The translations under genes were made by a program, and so were the position numbers. Below are positions 16,589-25,192 of a DNA stretch of 64,000 nucleotides, in pieces. The DNA is taken from contig AP017308.1 in NCBI GenBank assembly GCA_001548435.1, positions 186,001 to 250,000 on the forward strand. The letters run 5' to 3'. Below the pieces are notes generated by a model, which was not told where the DNA came from, searched no databases, and was given only the letters and a program-made list of their open reading frames with translations. Numbering within the stretch: the first letter of the stretch is position 1; every line of letters starts with the position of its first letter. This DNA is from Leptolyngbya sp. NIES-3755. GTDB lineage: Bacteria > Cyanobacteriota > Cyanobacteriia > Leptolyngbyales > Leptolyngbyaceae.

Positions 16589-18223
16589 TCAACCTGTCAT
16601 TTTATTCAATAACGGTGCAGCCCCTAACAAAGATTGAGTATACGAATGTTTGGGATGTTTGAATACAGCTTGAGTTTCACCGAGTTCAACAATTTTGCCA
16701 CCGTTCATCACCGCAATACGATCGCAGAAATATCGCGCCACCCACAAATCATGAGTGATGAACAGATACGTCAGATCGAATTCTTTTTTCAAATCCTGCA
16801 TCAGTTGTAGAACTTGAGTTTGAACGGTTGCATCAAGCATACTGACAGGCTCATCGCAAATAACTAATCGAGGACGAGTAATCAATGCACGAGCGATCGC
16901 GACTCTCTGTTGTTGTCCACCTGAAAGTTCTCCTGGATAGCGGTTATAGAACGATTCCACAGGCGTTAATCCAACTCGTTCTAAAACATATTCCACTTCT
17001 TGCTTCGCTTTTTCAGGCGTTGCAAGCTGATGAATGAGTAATGGATCTGCAATACTTTCTCCGATCGTCATTCTGGGATTCAAACAAGCGTGTGGATCTT
17101 GAAAGATCATCTGAATTTGTCGCCGCTGTTGTTGTAATTGTTCGCGGTTCAGTTTGGTAAGATTTTGACCCAAAAATTCTACTTTGCCCCCAGTTGGTTT
17201 GAGCAGTTGAAGAATCGTGCGTGATAAAGTGCTTTTCCCACAACCCGATTCGCCCACGAGTCCAAGCGTTTCACCAGGATACAGTTCAAGATCAATCCCA
17301 TCTACGGCGCGAATTGTTCGATCGTTCTTATCAAACAGTTTTGAGATGAAATTCGACTCGATCGTATAGTGCTGTTTGAGTTCCGATAATTTCAAAATCG
17401 GGGCAACATCAGGACGATCGCTTTCAACGATCGCATCAGAATCTTTTTGTAGGTGCAATGCTGAATCGAGTAAGGTTCGCGTATAAGAATGTTGCGGATT
17501 ACGGAATACGGATTCGGTTGAACCTGTTTCGATAATCTCACCGTCGTACATCACTGCAATCCGATCGCAATATTCCGCGATCATTGCCAAATCATGTGAA
17601 ATCAGAATCAACGCCATATTTCGCTCACTACAAAGGCGCGTCAATTCCTTGAGAATCTGAGCCGAAACGGTAACATCTAAACTGGTCGTGGGTTCATCCG
17701 CAACGATTAACTTTGGATTCAATAAAAGTGCCAGCGCGATCGCAACTCTTTGACGCATTCCGCCACTAAATTCATGCGGATACTGTGACCAGCGATTTTC
17801 TGGAATGTTGACCGCTTTTAGAGTGTCGATCGCTCTTTGTTTTGCTGCTTTAGTAGACAAATTCGGTTCATGCGACTTCAAAGTTTCGAGACAATGATCA
17901 CCGATCGTCATTAATGGATCGAGTCGAGTCATCGGATCTTGAAAAATTAGCGCAACCGCTTCACCTCGAAACTTTTGAAGCTCGTTTGGAGATAAATCAA
18001 AGACCGATTTTCCCTGAAACTTGACTCGTCCTTCAATCTGAGCCGCATCCGACAATAATCGCATCGCTGCCCGTCCGAGCGTTGACTTGCCACACCCAGA
18101 TTCACCCACCAATCCAAGCCGTTCTCCAGGTTGCAACACAAACGAGACATTTTTAACGACTTGAGATTGTCCAGCCCGATACGCAACAGACAGATTTTCA
18201 ACGGAAAACAGCGGCTCGTTCAT
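16589..18223 (-). CDS. ABC transporter ATP-binding protein with two fused ATPase domains
   Basis: The 544-residue protein is a DppD-DppF/YejF-like fusion for peptide or nickel-type uptake systems. Each half has a full ATPase. Half one shows GESGCGKSTL, the signature FSGGMRQRVAIALAL and LIVADEPTTSLD. Half two shows GESGCGKSTL, LSGGQQQRVAIARAL and LVICDEPVSMLD. Both have the C-terminal oligopeptide-ABC extension (HSYTRTLLDSAL and HSYTQSLLGAAP). No permease or binding protein is nearby, so the partner genes must be elsewhere, as is common in cyanobacteria. Peptide is the most likely cargo class. Confidence 0.92.
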   Translation of the reverse strand: MNEPLFSVENLSVAYRAGQSQVVKNVSFVLQPGERLGLVGESGCGKSTLGRAAMRLLSDAAQIEGRVKFQGKSVFDLSPNELQKFRGEAVALIFQDPMTRLDPLMTIGDHCLETLKSHEPNLSTKAAKQRAIDTLKAVNIPENRWSQYPHEFSGGMRQRVAIALALLLNPKLIVADEPTTSLDVTVSAQILKELTRLCSERNMALILISHDLAMIAEYCDRIAVMYDGEIIETGSTESVFRNPQHSYTRTLLDSALHLQKDSDAIVESDRPDVAPILKLSELKQHYTIESNFISKLFDKNDRTIRAVDGIDLELYPGETLGLVGESGCGKSTLSRTILQLLKPTGGKVEFLGQNLTKLNREQLQQQRRQIQMIFQDPHACLNPRMTIGESIADPLLIHQLATPEKAKQEVEYVLERVGLTPVESFYNRYPGELSGGQQQRVAIARALITRPRLVICDEPVSMLDATVQTQVLQLMQDLKKEFDLTYLFITHDLWVARYFCDRIAVMNGGKIVELGETQAVFKHPKHSYTQSLLGAAPLLNKMTG

Positions 18224-18316
18224 GAATTTTGGCGATCGCGATTTTTGACTGCAACCACTTTATCTCAATATCTCAATTCCTTGAATTTGAATGAACTGAT
18301 TCAGCGCTTCTCCACG

Positions 18317-21133
18317 CTATTCTCTGGCAAGTGGGAGAAGAGCAGGTTTGCACAACAGGTAGAGAATTACTGCTGCGGTGGCTGTACTGATACCCAGTCC
18401 AATATGGAAACTCGTCGGTCTGTATTCAAACTCGACTTGATGTTTTCCTGCACTGAGAGAAACACCTCGATAAACATAGTTTGTTCGATACAGTCGCTCT
18501 GGTTTACCATCAACTTTGACCGTCCAACCAGGATAGTAAACATCGCTCAAGACGAGAAATGCAGGAGATTTGGCATCCGTTGTCACGGTAACTTTTGTTT
18601 CTTCCAAAGCAGCGATCGTAGCTGTTGCATCCACGAGTGGGGGAGACTTCAAGCTGAGAGACCGCTCGATTAAAGCAACTTGAGCGGGGTCGTACAGTCT
18701 GCCATCAGGAAGCCTGCCCGTCTGAATGGTCTCATTCACGGTCTTCGCCTCTAATCGAATGACTTCTGGTACGAGCCAAGTACGCGGCATTGCTTGTTGG
18801 TTCTCATAGACGATCGAGGAGCCGAGCGTTTCAATCCGTTTCCATTTCGGTGAACCGTCGAGTTCTTCGGCATCTCTGGTCAGGAGAAAGGAGCGGTTTG
18901 AGCGCGTGTCGATTAAGCTGACTTTTTTGAGGTACATCTCGCCTTGTGGCTGAAGCCATCTAAAAGTCACGCTCTGGATCGATGCTGCTTTCGGAAGGGA
19001 TAACAGGCTGACATAATCTTGATTATTGCAACGGATCGTTCCCCGATCGATCAATGTTTTAGTGAAAACTCTCGCGGAGGAATGCTGAAGTCGCGATTTA
19101 ACATCCGGGCAATCGGCTGCCCATTCAGCGGTATCTTTTCCGGCTTTCATACTGACGGTTTGTCGATCGCCATTCTGGTCGGTTGCAATGATTTCAACCA
19201 CATCTGTCAAATTGAGAATTGCGGTTGAATTTGCCAGCATCGAGACGACTCCGATCTGATCCACCGAACGCCCTGGGGACGGCACATTGAGCGTCACCGT
19301 TCGTGAAGTTGGATTCACAGAAAACCCCAAATCTATCCAGAACCAGTGCACTCCAGAGTAGGAGAACACGGTTGGGGATAGCAGGAAAAGATAGCGAATG
19401 GCAGCAACATCGAGCGATCGACCAGAATTCGACACGCCATCAGGAATGCCAGCTATAGCAGACATCGGATAAAAACTCTCTAATCGAGACAGCGAAAACG
19501 GGCTATATCCGTTCGCATTGGGGAGTTGCCAGATCCGATTCAAATTTGGAGCAAATTCAACCGGATTCAGTTCGGATACCTGCATACTCAAGACGCGCTG
19601 ATGCTGATCCTGAAGCAGAGTGCGGTAGCGGGACGCAGCTTCGGTTTCAATCAAAACACTCCGATCTGCCAAGGGTTGATAGTGATAGCCCAAAAAACCG
19701 AAGCTGCCTAAATCCAGCACTAAAACCGCGAACACTCCGAAAAAGCGCCAGCGGCATTTCGCTCTATTCAAGCCGAACAGCGTCGCGATCGACAGCACAA
19801 ACATCACGGTTGAAAGCGCGATCGCGGGATTTTGCCAAGGCAGAAACGAAACAGGAACTTCTAACACCCTTGCAGCTTTGAGATTCAGCCAGTCTGTGTA
19901 GACATTCATTCCAACAATCAGGCTTGCCATCAGTAAACTGGTTCCCGTCGCCATCCCTGAGAGAAATTGCCAACGGATACGAGAACGCATGAAAACATCC
20001 GCCCCCAATCCTGCTAAAACGCTCACGGCAAGGTGGACGATGATGAAGTTGCGTCCTTGAGCGCGAAACTTGTTGTACCCCGGAACAAGATGATAAACCC
20101 ACTCAGCAACCGGAGTCGTGTCTCCTAAAGCCAGCAACAGCGAGAACACACCCCATCCGATCCAGAACCAGATCAAGCGACGATTTGGGTGGGCACGAAC
20201 GGTAACTGCTGTGAGCAAGAGCGGCAAAAATCCAATATACCCGGTCAATTCCACCCAGCCCCACTCGCCCCAGTACAGGCTGGATAATGAAGGGGTTGTC
20301 CAGCCTGAGGCGAAAAATGGAAATAGCAGCATCGGGAGTTGCCAAGCTGGAAGCGAGTAGCTGATAAAGCCTTCAAAGGTCATCTCGGAGCGCACACTCA
20401 AACCCAAAAATTCAGCCGTTGGTATCACTTGAATTGCACTGAGCAGAATGCCCAATCCAAGCGTGATCAGGGCACTTCGATAGTACTGAATTCGTCCAAT
20501 TGGGGCAGTCCAACCCAGAACGACACTGTAAGCGATCGCGCTCACCAGTCCGTACAAGGTAATTTGTGGATGTCCGCCTAAAACGCACCCGGAAGCAGCG
20601 ATCGCTCCGATCGCAAGCCAGCGCTGATCAGGCTGAGTTCGCTGATATTCGAGTGACCACAGCAGTAGAGGAATCCATGCCGCCACATGAATCATCGACG
20701 TGTGATGAAGATGAGAAATCATGAATCCACTTAGCCCATAAGTCAGCCCTGATACGATCGCTGCCTTTCTCGATTCAGTGAGGTGATAGACATACCCATA
20801 TAGAAAACATGATGCAAGCACAAATGCAATCACGGTATAGACATTCCATGCCTGGAAGAGTGCAAACAACACGGATAATGGATACCAGGTTTGCATCTGC
20901 GGATCTGCTAAGGACGGAAAGCCACCAAACAGCAGCGAAGTCCATAAGGTGCGTTTAGCGAAGAATGCGGGCAGGAAATAAGTTAATGTGTCGCCTGCGG
21001 CGAATAGTTTATTTGTGAATAAAATAGACGAGAAAAATAGTAGATAGAAGAGTGTGAAGCCGAAGAACACTGTTAGTGCATGAAGAGTAGACCGTGCAAC
21101 GCGACCTTTTAGAAGAAAAACGAGGGGTGACAT
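18317..21133 (-). CDS. YfhO-like polytopic membrane protein (GT-C glycosyltransferase fold)
   Basis: The 938-residue protein has a hydrophobic N-terminal half with about a dozen membrane helices. It shows an early acidic loop (FAAGDTLTYFLPAF) and a SLADPQMQTWYPLSVLF segment typical of YfhO-like proteins. The C-terminal third is extracytoplasmic and ends with a VYYPGWTVKVDG motif and a last membrane helix. In Bacillus, YfhO is linked to lipoteichoic acid glycosylation; the cyanobacterial substrate is unknown. I chose the ATG at 21133; a TTG three codons upstream is possible. It follows the DUF2325 gene on the same strand, with a perfect hairpin between them. Confidence 0.85.
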   Translation of the reverse strand: MSPLVFLLKGRVARSTLHALTVFFGFTLFYLLFFSSILFTNKLFAAGDTLTYFLPAFFAKRTLWTSLLFGGFPSLADPQMQTWYPLSVLFALFQAWNVYTVIAFVLASCFLYGYVYHLTESRKAAIVSGLTYGLSGFMISHLHHTSMIHVAAWIPLLLWSLEYQRTQPDQRWLAIGAIAASGCVLGGHPQITLYGLVSAIAYSVVLGWTAPIGRIQYYRSALITLGLGILLSAIQVIPTAEFLGLSVRSEMTFEGFISYSLPAWQLPMLLFPFFASGWTTPSLSSLYWGEWGWVELTGYIGFLPLLLTAVTVRAHPNRRLIWFWIGWGVFSLLLALGDTTPVAEWVYHLVPGYNKFRAQGRNFIIVHLAVSVLAGLGADVFMRSRIRWQFLSGMATGTSLLMASLIVGMNVYTDWLNLKAARVLEVPVSFLPWQNPAIALSTVMFVLSIATLFGLNRAKCRWRFFGVFAVLVLDLGSFGFLGYHYQPLADRSVLIETEAASRYRTLLQDQHQRVLSMQVSELNPVEFAPNLNRIWQLPNANGYSPFSLSRLESFYPMSAIAGIPDGVSNSGRSLDVAAIRYLFLLSPTVFSYSGVHWFWIDLGFSVNPTSRTVTLNVPSPGRSVDQIGVVSMLANSTAILNLTDVVEIIATDQNGDRQTVSMKAGKDTAEWAADCPDVKSRLQHSSARVFTKTLIDRGTIRCNNQDYVSLLSLPKAASIQSVTFRWLQPQGEMYLKKVSLIDTRSNRSFLLTRDAEELDGSPKWKRIETLGSSIVYENQQAMPRTWLVPEVIRLEAKTVNETIQTGRLPDGRLYDPAQVALIERSLSLKSPPLVDATATIAALEETKVTVTTDAKSPAFLVLSDVYYPGWTVKVDGKPERLYRTNYVYRGVSLSAGKHQVEFEYRPTSFHIGLGISTATAAVILYLLCKPALLPLARE

Positions 21134-21167
21134 CCAATACAATTGAAAACATAGCCTAATTAATCTA

Positions 21168-21197
21168 TCAGGTAGCGTAATCTAAATCGCTACCTGA
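21168..21197 (-). other. Perfect 10-bp hairpin between the DUF2325 and YfhO-like genes
   Basis: TCAGGTAGCG at 21168-21177 pairs exactly with CGCTACCTGA at 21188-21197 across a 10-nt loop. It lies downstream of the DUF2325 stop and 35 bp upstream of the YfhO-like start. There is no T-run on either side, so it could be a protein operator, an mRNA stability element or a weak terminator. Confidence 0.5.
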
Positions 21198-21301
21198 CTT
21201 CTCTGTTTAGGGCAGGGTTTCGTCGAAAATCTTGAACGAGATGTCACCTCAGCCAAGATTGATACTGTCAATTAAGCGTTAACCTACGATTCCTGAAGTC
21301 A

Positions 21302-22369
21302 TCAGCAAGATTTAAACATTAACTTCCACGCGATTTTTTCTACGATCGTATTCACCCCCTCGTGATGAAGCTCGATCGGTTGTTTTTTCAATCTCCGCAG
21401 TTCTGCCATCGCCTTACGGGTGACTGCATGACTCGTATCATCCGTCAGGAGTAACACGACATCAGCCGTTTGAATTTGTTGAACTGCCTGATCCACAATC
21501 AATAAGCCATCTTCGACCGTAGACCAGACAAAATAAACTTTCGGCAATTTCTCTTTTACATAAGTCCGCGTCGTCGTATGTCCCCCAAAGACCACCACTT
21601 TTCCGCGCAAATGAGTATAAGATTCTTTTTCCTCTTTTTCTTCTTTTTCATCCCCTGAAGTTTCAGACTTCGATCGCTTTTCAACGATCGGTCTTGGATC
21701 AGGCTGGGATTGTGACCAGAGCTTCCGAGCATGAGCATCCATAATCTTCAGCTTTTGAATCGCTGTGCCCTGAATCGTAATCGGCTTCTCACTGAGTTCC
21801 TGAACTCGGTTGTATAAAAACTCCACCACTTCATCTAAGCGATCGACTCCCTTAAGATCCTCTCGATAGTGATAAACATCCATTGCTAAGTACGACGCAT
21901 CGTAGTAGCTCGTTTGTTCACGAATGCGATCGATTAACTGCTCTGCGGTTTCATGTCGTTCTTGTGCTAGTCGCTCCGCTTGGTGTTTGCTCATTTGCGC
22001 TTCGTATTCGCGCTGAGCCTGTTCTTCCCGCCGCTCCTCGATCACCTGCTTAATCAAATCAATCCCACTCGAACTTTCACCATTGTCTACGAGCGATTGA
22101 CGGGCATCGATTAACCGACGCGACAACTCAGGCAGATCATTCTGTATCTGAATCCGATAATGCCGAATCGCGCTCATTAACTGTTCATAAGTTGCCTTCG
22201 CTTGTGTATCTCCTTCTAAGATGCCTTTTTCATCAAAGCCGCGTTTGAGTTCTTCAAGTCGGACACAGTATTGCTCTAGTCGCTGCTGAATTTCTTGGCG
22301 CGTATCCATTAGGCGCAGCGTTTCTTGAGAGGCGGATTCAAGATCATCGATCGATAGAAATGATTGCAT
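21302..22369 (-). CDS. Coiled-coil protein with C-terminal DUF2325 domain
   Basis: The 355-residue protein is of unknown function. Residues 1-175 are long charged helices, probably coiled coil (e.g. EERREEQAQREYEAQMSKHQAERLA in part). A very acidic and basic low-complexity linker (DEKEEKEEKE) sits near residue 245. The C-terminal domain (about 255-355) matches DUF2325: VVVFGGHTTTRTYVKEKLP, a VLLLTDDTSHAVTRKA stretch and a closing His-rich strand. DUF2325 proteins are widespread but uncharacterised. The fold looks Rossmann-like and may bind a nucleotide or metal. Nothing in the neighbourhood suggests a job. Confidence 0.75.
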   Translation of the reverse strand: MQSFLSIDDLESASQETLRLMDTRQEIQQRLEQYCVRLEELKRGFDEKGILEGDTQAKATYEQLMSAIRHYRIQIQNDLPELSRRLIDARQSLVDNGESSSGIDLIKQVIEERREEQAQREYEAQMSKHQAERLAQERHETAEQLIDRIREQTSYYDASYLAMDVYHYREDLKGVDRLDEVVEFLYNRVQELSEKPITIQGTAIQKLKIMDAHARKLWSQSQPDPRPIVEKRSKSETSGDEKEEKEEKESYTHLRGKVVVFGGHTTTRTYVKEKLPKVYFVWSTVEDGLLIVDQAVQQIQTADVVLLLTDDTSHAVTRKAMAELRRLKKQPIELHHEGVNTIVEKIAWKLMFKSC

Positions 22370-22859
22370 CGGAGTTTCCTTTTATTCAGTAAATCGAGCA
22401 GTTTTTTTGATCTGGATGACACGGATGAGAGAGTCTAGAATCCAGAACAGAGCGGGAATAGGAGCACTTTGTTTAGATTTAGTTTGCCCATTGTACTGTT
22501 TGTTCAATAGATTGCGTCCAAGCGTATGACAAATAATAAGGATACGTACTAGATTACAAAAAAATCTGTCTGTTAATTTCCAAATGCTTCTCCGGTTATG
22601 ACAGAGTTTTGGTCTACAGTGTCCCAATCATTTTGTACTGCCTTTTGATAGTTATGAAAAATTACTCTTTCTAATCTTTCACACCCTAAGTAAATTCCGT
22701 AACTGCTTTTACTGAAGCCAGATTCGCGATCGCTCTCATCTTTCGGTGTTATCGCTTATGCTGGTTCGGTCTAGAAACTGTAATGTTCACTTGTGATATT
22801 CGCTACCTGTGGATATCAGTGCGACTTGCACAAATCCCCCAACTGTGTGGAGTTCCCTT
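22370..22859. other. 490-bp region with no credible gene, upstream of the porin-like gene
   Basis: The stretch is AT-richer than its neighbours. An 81-codon frame on the minus strand has no ribosome site or recognisable protein features and I treat it as chance. One GTA-N8-TAC match lies at 22700-22713 but no TAN3T element follows at the expected distance. The region presumably holds divergent promoters for the DUF2325 and porin-like genes. No tRNA or clear terminator is seen. Confidence 0.5.
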
Positions 22860-24098
22860 GTGAAACATTACACTCTCGGCTGTCTTGCATTGTCGATCGC
22901 GCTCGCGACTCCTGCGATCGCAGGTGAATCGATTACAACTCAGCAATTACTCAAAGATCAATCGCCTCAACCTAAAGCATCGGCTCTCACGCCTGTTCCA
23001 GTGTCGCGCCCTGAATCGATGCCACCTGTTCCCACAACGGTACAAGCCCCCGCTGGCACTTCAGTTCGCGAACAAGAACTGTTAGAGAAATTACGTCAAC
23101 TAGAGCAAAGACAACAACAATTAGAGCAAGAACTGAGTACGCTGAGACAGCAGATAACATCGGGTCAAAATAGCGCGATCGTAGCGAAACCAGAACCGAC
23201 TCGACAGCAGATAGAACTTTCAGCCGAAGTGTTGTTTCTACAACCCAGAACGACCAATATGATGGATTTTGCCATCCTCGATCCGGGAGCTGCTCTAGCG
23301 GTCAGTGGCGAAGTCGTGAGAGTGAACTATGATGATGTTCCTGCACTGCGGGTCGGTTTAGCTTATCGTCCAGAGAATACAAATTGGGAAGTTGCTGCTT
23401 CTCATGCTTTTTTCACCACTGAAGGACAACAAACTGTCACTCGATCGCCGTCTGGATTCCTCTTTTCAACGTTGACACATCCGTTCCAAAATGATTCAGC
23501 GAATACCGCCGATGCCAGCGCTAGATTAGGGTATCGCGCTACAGATGTGGAAGTTGCTTATAAGCTGAATGTGAATCCGAGTTTGGGTTTGCGATTGTTT
23601 AGTGGATTGAGATTTTCTGATGTTGAACAGGAAATGACAGTCGCTTACGATGGGCGAGATTTTAATCAAGCGATCGCTAGAAGCAGGAATGAATTTACAG
23701 GGTTTGGTCCTCGATTGGGTGCACAGCTTGATCTGAGACTTGCGAGTGATTTGAAACTGTTTGGTCGGGGTGCAGGATCGCTCTTGTTGGGCAATAAATT
23801 CACTTTCTACGAAGAGACGGATAACAATGGTACTGATTTAGTGGCTCGATTTGATCCAGGAAGTCGTCAGCAAGTGGTTCCAGGATTGGAATTGGCTCTG
23901 GGATTGACTTGGCAGCCGAAAATTGGTCGTCGATCGAATCTTAATTTCAGCATCGGCTATGAGTATCAACATCTATTTAATGTGTCTGATTCGATTCGAT
24001 TTGTAGACTCTGCCAGCCCAGGTGTCTTTACCCAGAACAAGAACGATCTGAGCTTGCAAGGATTATTCTTTTTGTTTGGTATTTCGTCTGAGTTTTAG
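22860..24098 (+). CDS. Outer-membrane beta-barrel protein (Lpg1974-like, coiled-coil N-terminus)
   Basis: I place the start at GTG 22860, giving 412 residues. A GGAG ribosome site precedes it and the N-terminus becomes a clean signal peptide (MKHYTLGCLALSIALATPAIA, cleaved after about residue 21). A longer GTG start at 22809 would put 17 non-signal residues in front. The mature protein has a Pro-rich stretch, a coiled coil (about residues 75-105, LEQRQQQLEQELSTLRQQI), then alternating amphipathic strands of a beta barrel. It ends in SSEF with the terminal Phe usual for outer-membrane proteins. Such Lpg1974-type proteins are thought to form pores. It precedes a parvulin and a giant exoprotein on the same strand. 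Confidence 0.8.
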   Translation: MKHYTLGCLALSIALATPAIAGESITTQQLLKDQSPQPKASALTPVPVSRPESMPPVPTTVQAPAGTSVREQELLEKLRQLEQRQQQLEQELSTLRQQITSGQNSAIVAKPEPTRQQIELSAEVLFLQPRTTNMMDFAILDPGAALAVSGEVVRVNYDDVPALRVGLAYRPENTNWEVAASHAFFTTEGQQTVTRSPSGFLFSTLTHPFQNDSANTADASARLGYRATDVEVAYKLNVNPSLGLRLFSGLRFSDVEQEMTVAYDGRDFNQAIARSRNEFTGFGPRLGAQLDLRLASDLKLFGRGAGSLLLGNKFTFYEETDNNGTDLVARFDPGSRQQVVPGLELALGLTWQPKIGRRSNLNFSIGYEYQHLFNVSDSIRFVDSASPGVFTQNKNDLSLQGLFFLFGISSEF

Positions 24099-24273
24099 TT
24101 TGTCCGCATTGCTACTCGGTTAGAGCTAGAGCACGGGAAAAAACTGGTGAAACTACGAATTAACTAAGAGGTCAACCAGTATAACTTTAGACATAGTTGC
24201 CCGAACCGTATCTTCTCCAGCACGACGCTTGAGTAAGGACTGATCGAATCACACTTCACTTTTTTAGAGCATC

Positions 24274-25068
24274 ATGACAGATTTTGATTCTACAGCTTTG
24301 TTAACGATCGATAATGCTTCTCTGTCGCTTGGCACTGTCTTGCGATACTATCAGCTTTCCGGTCGCTTGCTTCCTTGGATTCGTGACATTGTTGAACAGC
24401 ACATCATCTTTACTGAAATTCAGCGTCGAGATGATTTGAATGTGACGTTGGCAGAAGTTGAACAAGCTGCGGTCGAAGTTCGAGTGCAGCAAAAATTAAC
24501 CGATGCTACCACTTTCCAGCAATGGTTGGACAGTCAAGGCATGAACTATGAATTGTTTCAGAATCGGATTATTTTGAATCTGAAGCTAGAAAAGCTCAAG
24601 TCGAAGATTGCTGCCCCGAATTTGCAAGCTTTATTTGATGAACAGAAATCTCTGTTGGATCAAGTTGAAGTGACCTGTGTTGTATTTGCTGAAGAAGCTC
24701 ACGCGCATCAATTCAAAGCTCAAGTTTCAACCCGTCAAGACTTCGATCGAGTGGTAAGCGAATCTACGATCGCTGATCCGCTAAAAGTGAGTGTGATGAA
24801 GAGTGCGATTCGGTTTGGTCAATTGCCTGAAGACGTGCGGGGAACCTTGCGGAATGCCAGTGTGGGTGAATTAGTTGAACCCCTCCACATGGAGCAACGC
24901 TGGTGTGTGTTCCGAGTAGAACAATTCTTGCCTGCAACGCTTGAAGGAACGATTCAAAAATCCCTCGAAGATCGATTGTTCCAACAGTGGTTAGTCGAGA
25001 AAGCACAAGACGTAAATGTGAAGTTGGGCGCATCGACTGAAACTTCTTCTGTGCTTGCCGCTGCATAG
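24274..25068 (+). CDS. Parvulin-type peptidylprolyl isomerase
   Basis: This 264-residue protein resembles cyanobacterial PpiC/SurA-like isomerases. It has an N-terminal helical part (about 20-110, VEQHIIFTEIQRRDDLNVT). A C-terminal parvulin-like domain follows (about 130-235), with a RQDFDRVVSESTIADP stretch, IRFGQLPEDVRGTL, VGELVEPLHMEQRWCVFRVE and a DRLFQQWL end. There is no signal peptide. Cyanobacterial proteins of this kind are often encoded beside type I secretion genes and calcium-binding exoproteins. Here it lies 124 bp before the giant RTX gene, so helping its folding or export is a reasonable inference. The ABC exporter itself is not in the window. Confidence 0.78.
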   Translation: MTDFDSTALLTIDNASLSLGTVLRYYQLSGRLLPWIRDIVEQHIIFTEIQRRDDLNVTLAEVEQAAVEVRVQQKLTDATTFQQWLDSQGMNYELFQNRIILNLKLEKLKSKIAAPNLQALFDEQKSLLDQVEVTCVVFAEEAHAHQFKAQVSTRQDFDRVVSESTIADPLKVSVMKSAIRFGQLPEDVRGTLRNASVGELVEPLHMEQRWCVFRVEQFLPATLEGTIQKSLEDRLFQQWLVEKAQDVNVKLGASTETSSVLAAA

Positions 25069-25192
25069 AATTTTGTTTCTTGAATTCTGATTTGTGTGAC
25101 CTCTGAGCATCAATTGATTCCTCAGAGGCACAGCTTTCGCGTGTTCAAAATTTGGCTTTATTCAATTCTTCCAGAGATACAGGAGATACATC

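Noticed and set aside
22382-22627. 81-codon minus-strand frame in the large intergenic region
   Set aside because: No ribosome site, no recognisable protein pattern, Cys/Ile-rich composition typical of chance frames in AT-rich DNA.
22700-22713. GTA-N8-TAC match upstream of the porin-like gene
   Set aside because: No TAN3T element at about 23 nt downstream, and around sixteen such matches are expected by chance in 64 kb.
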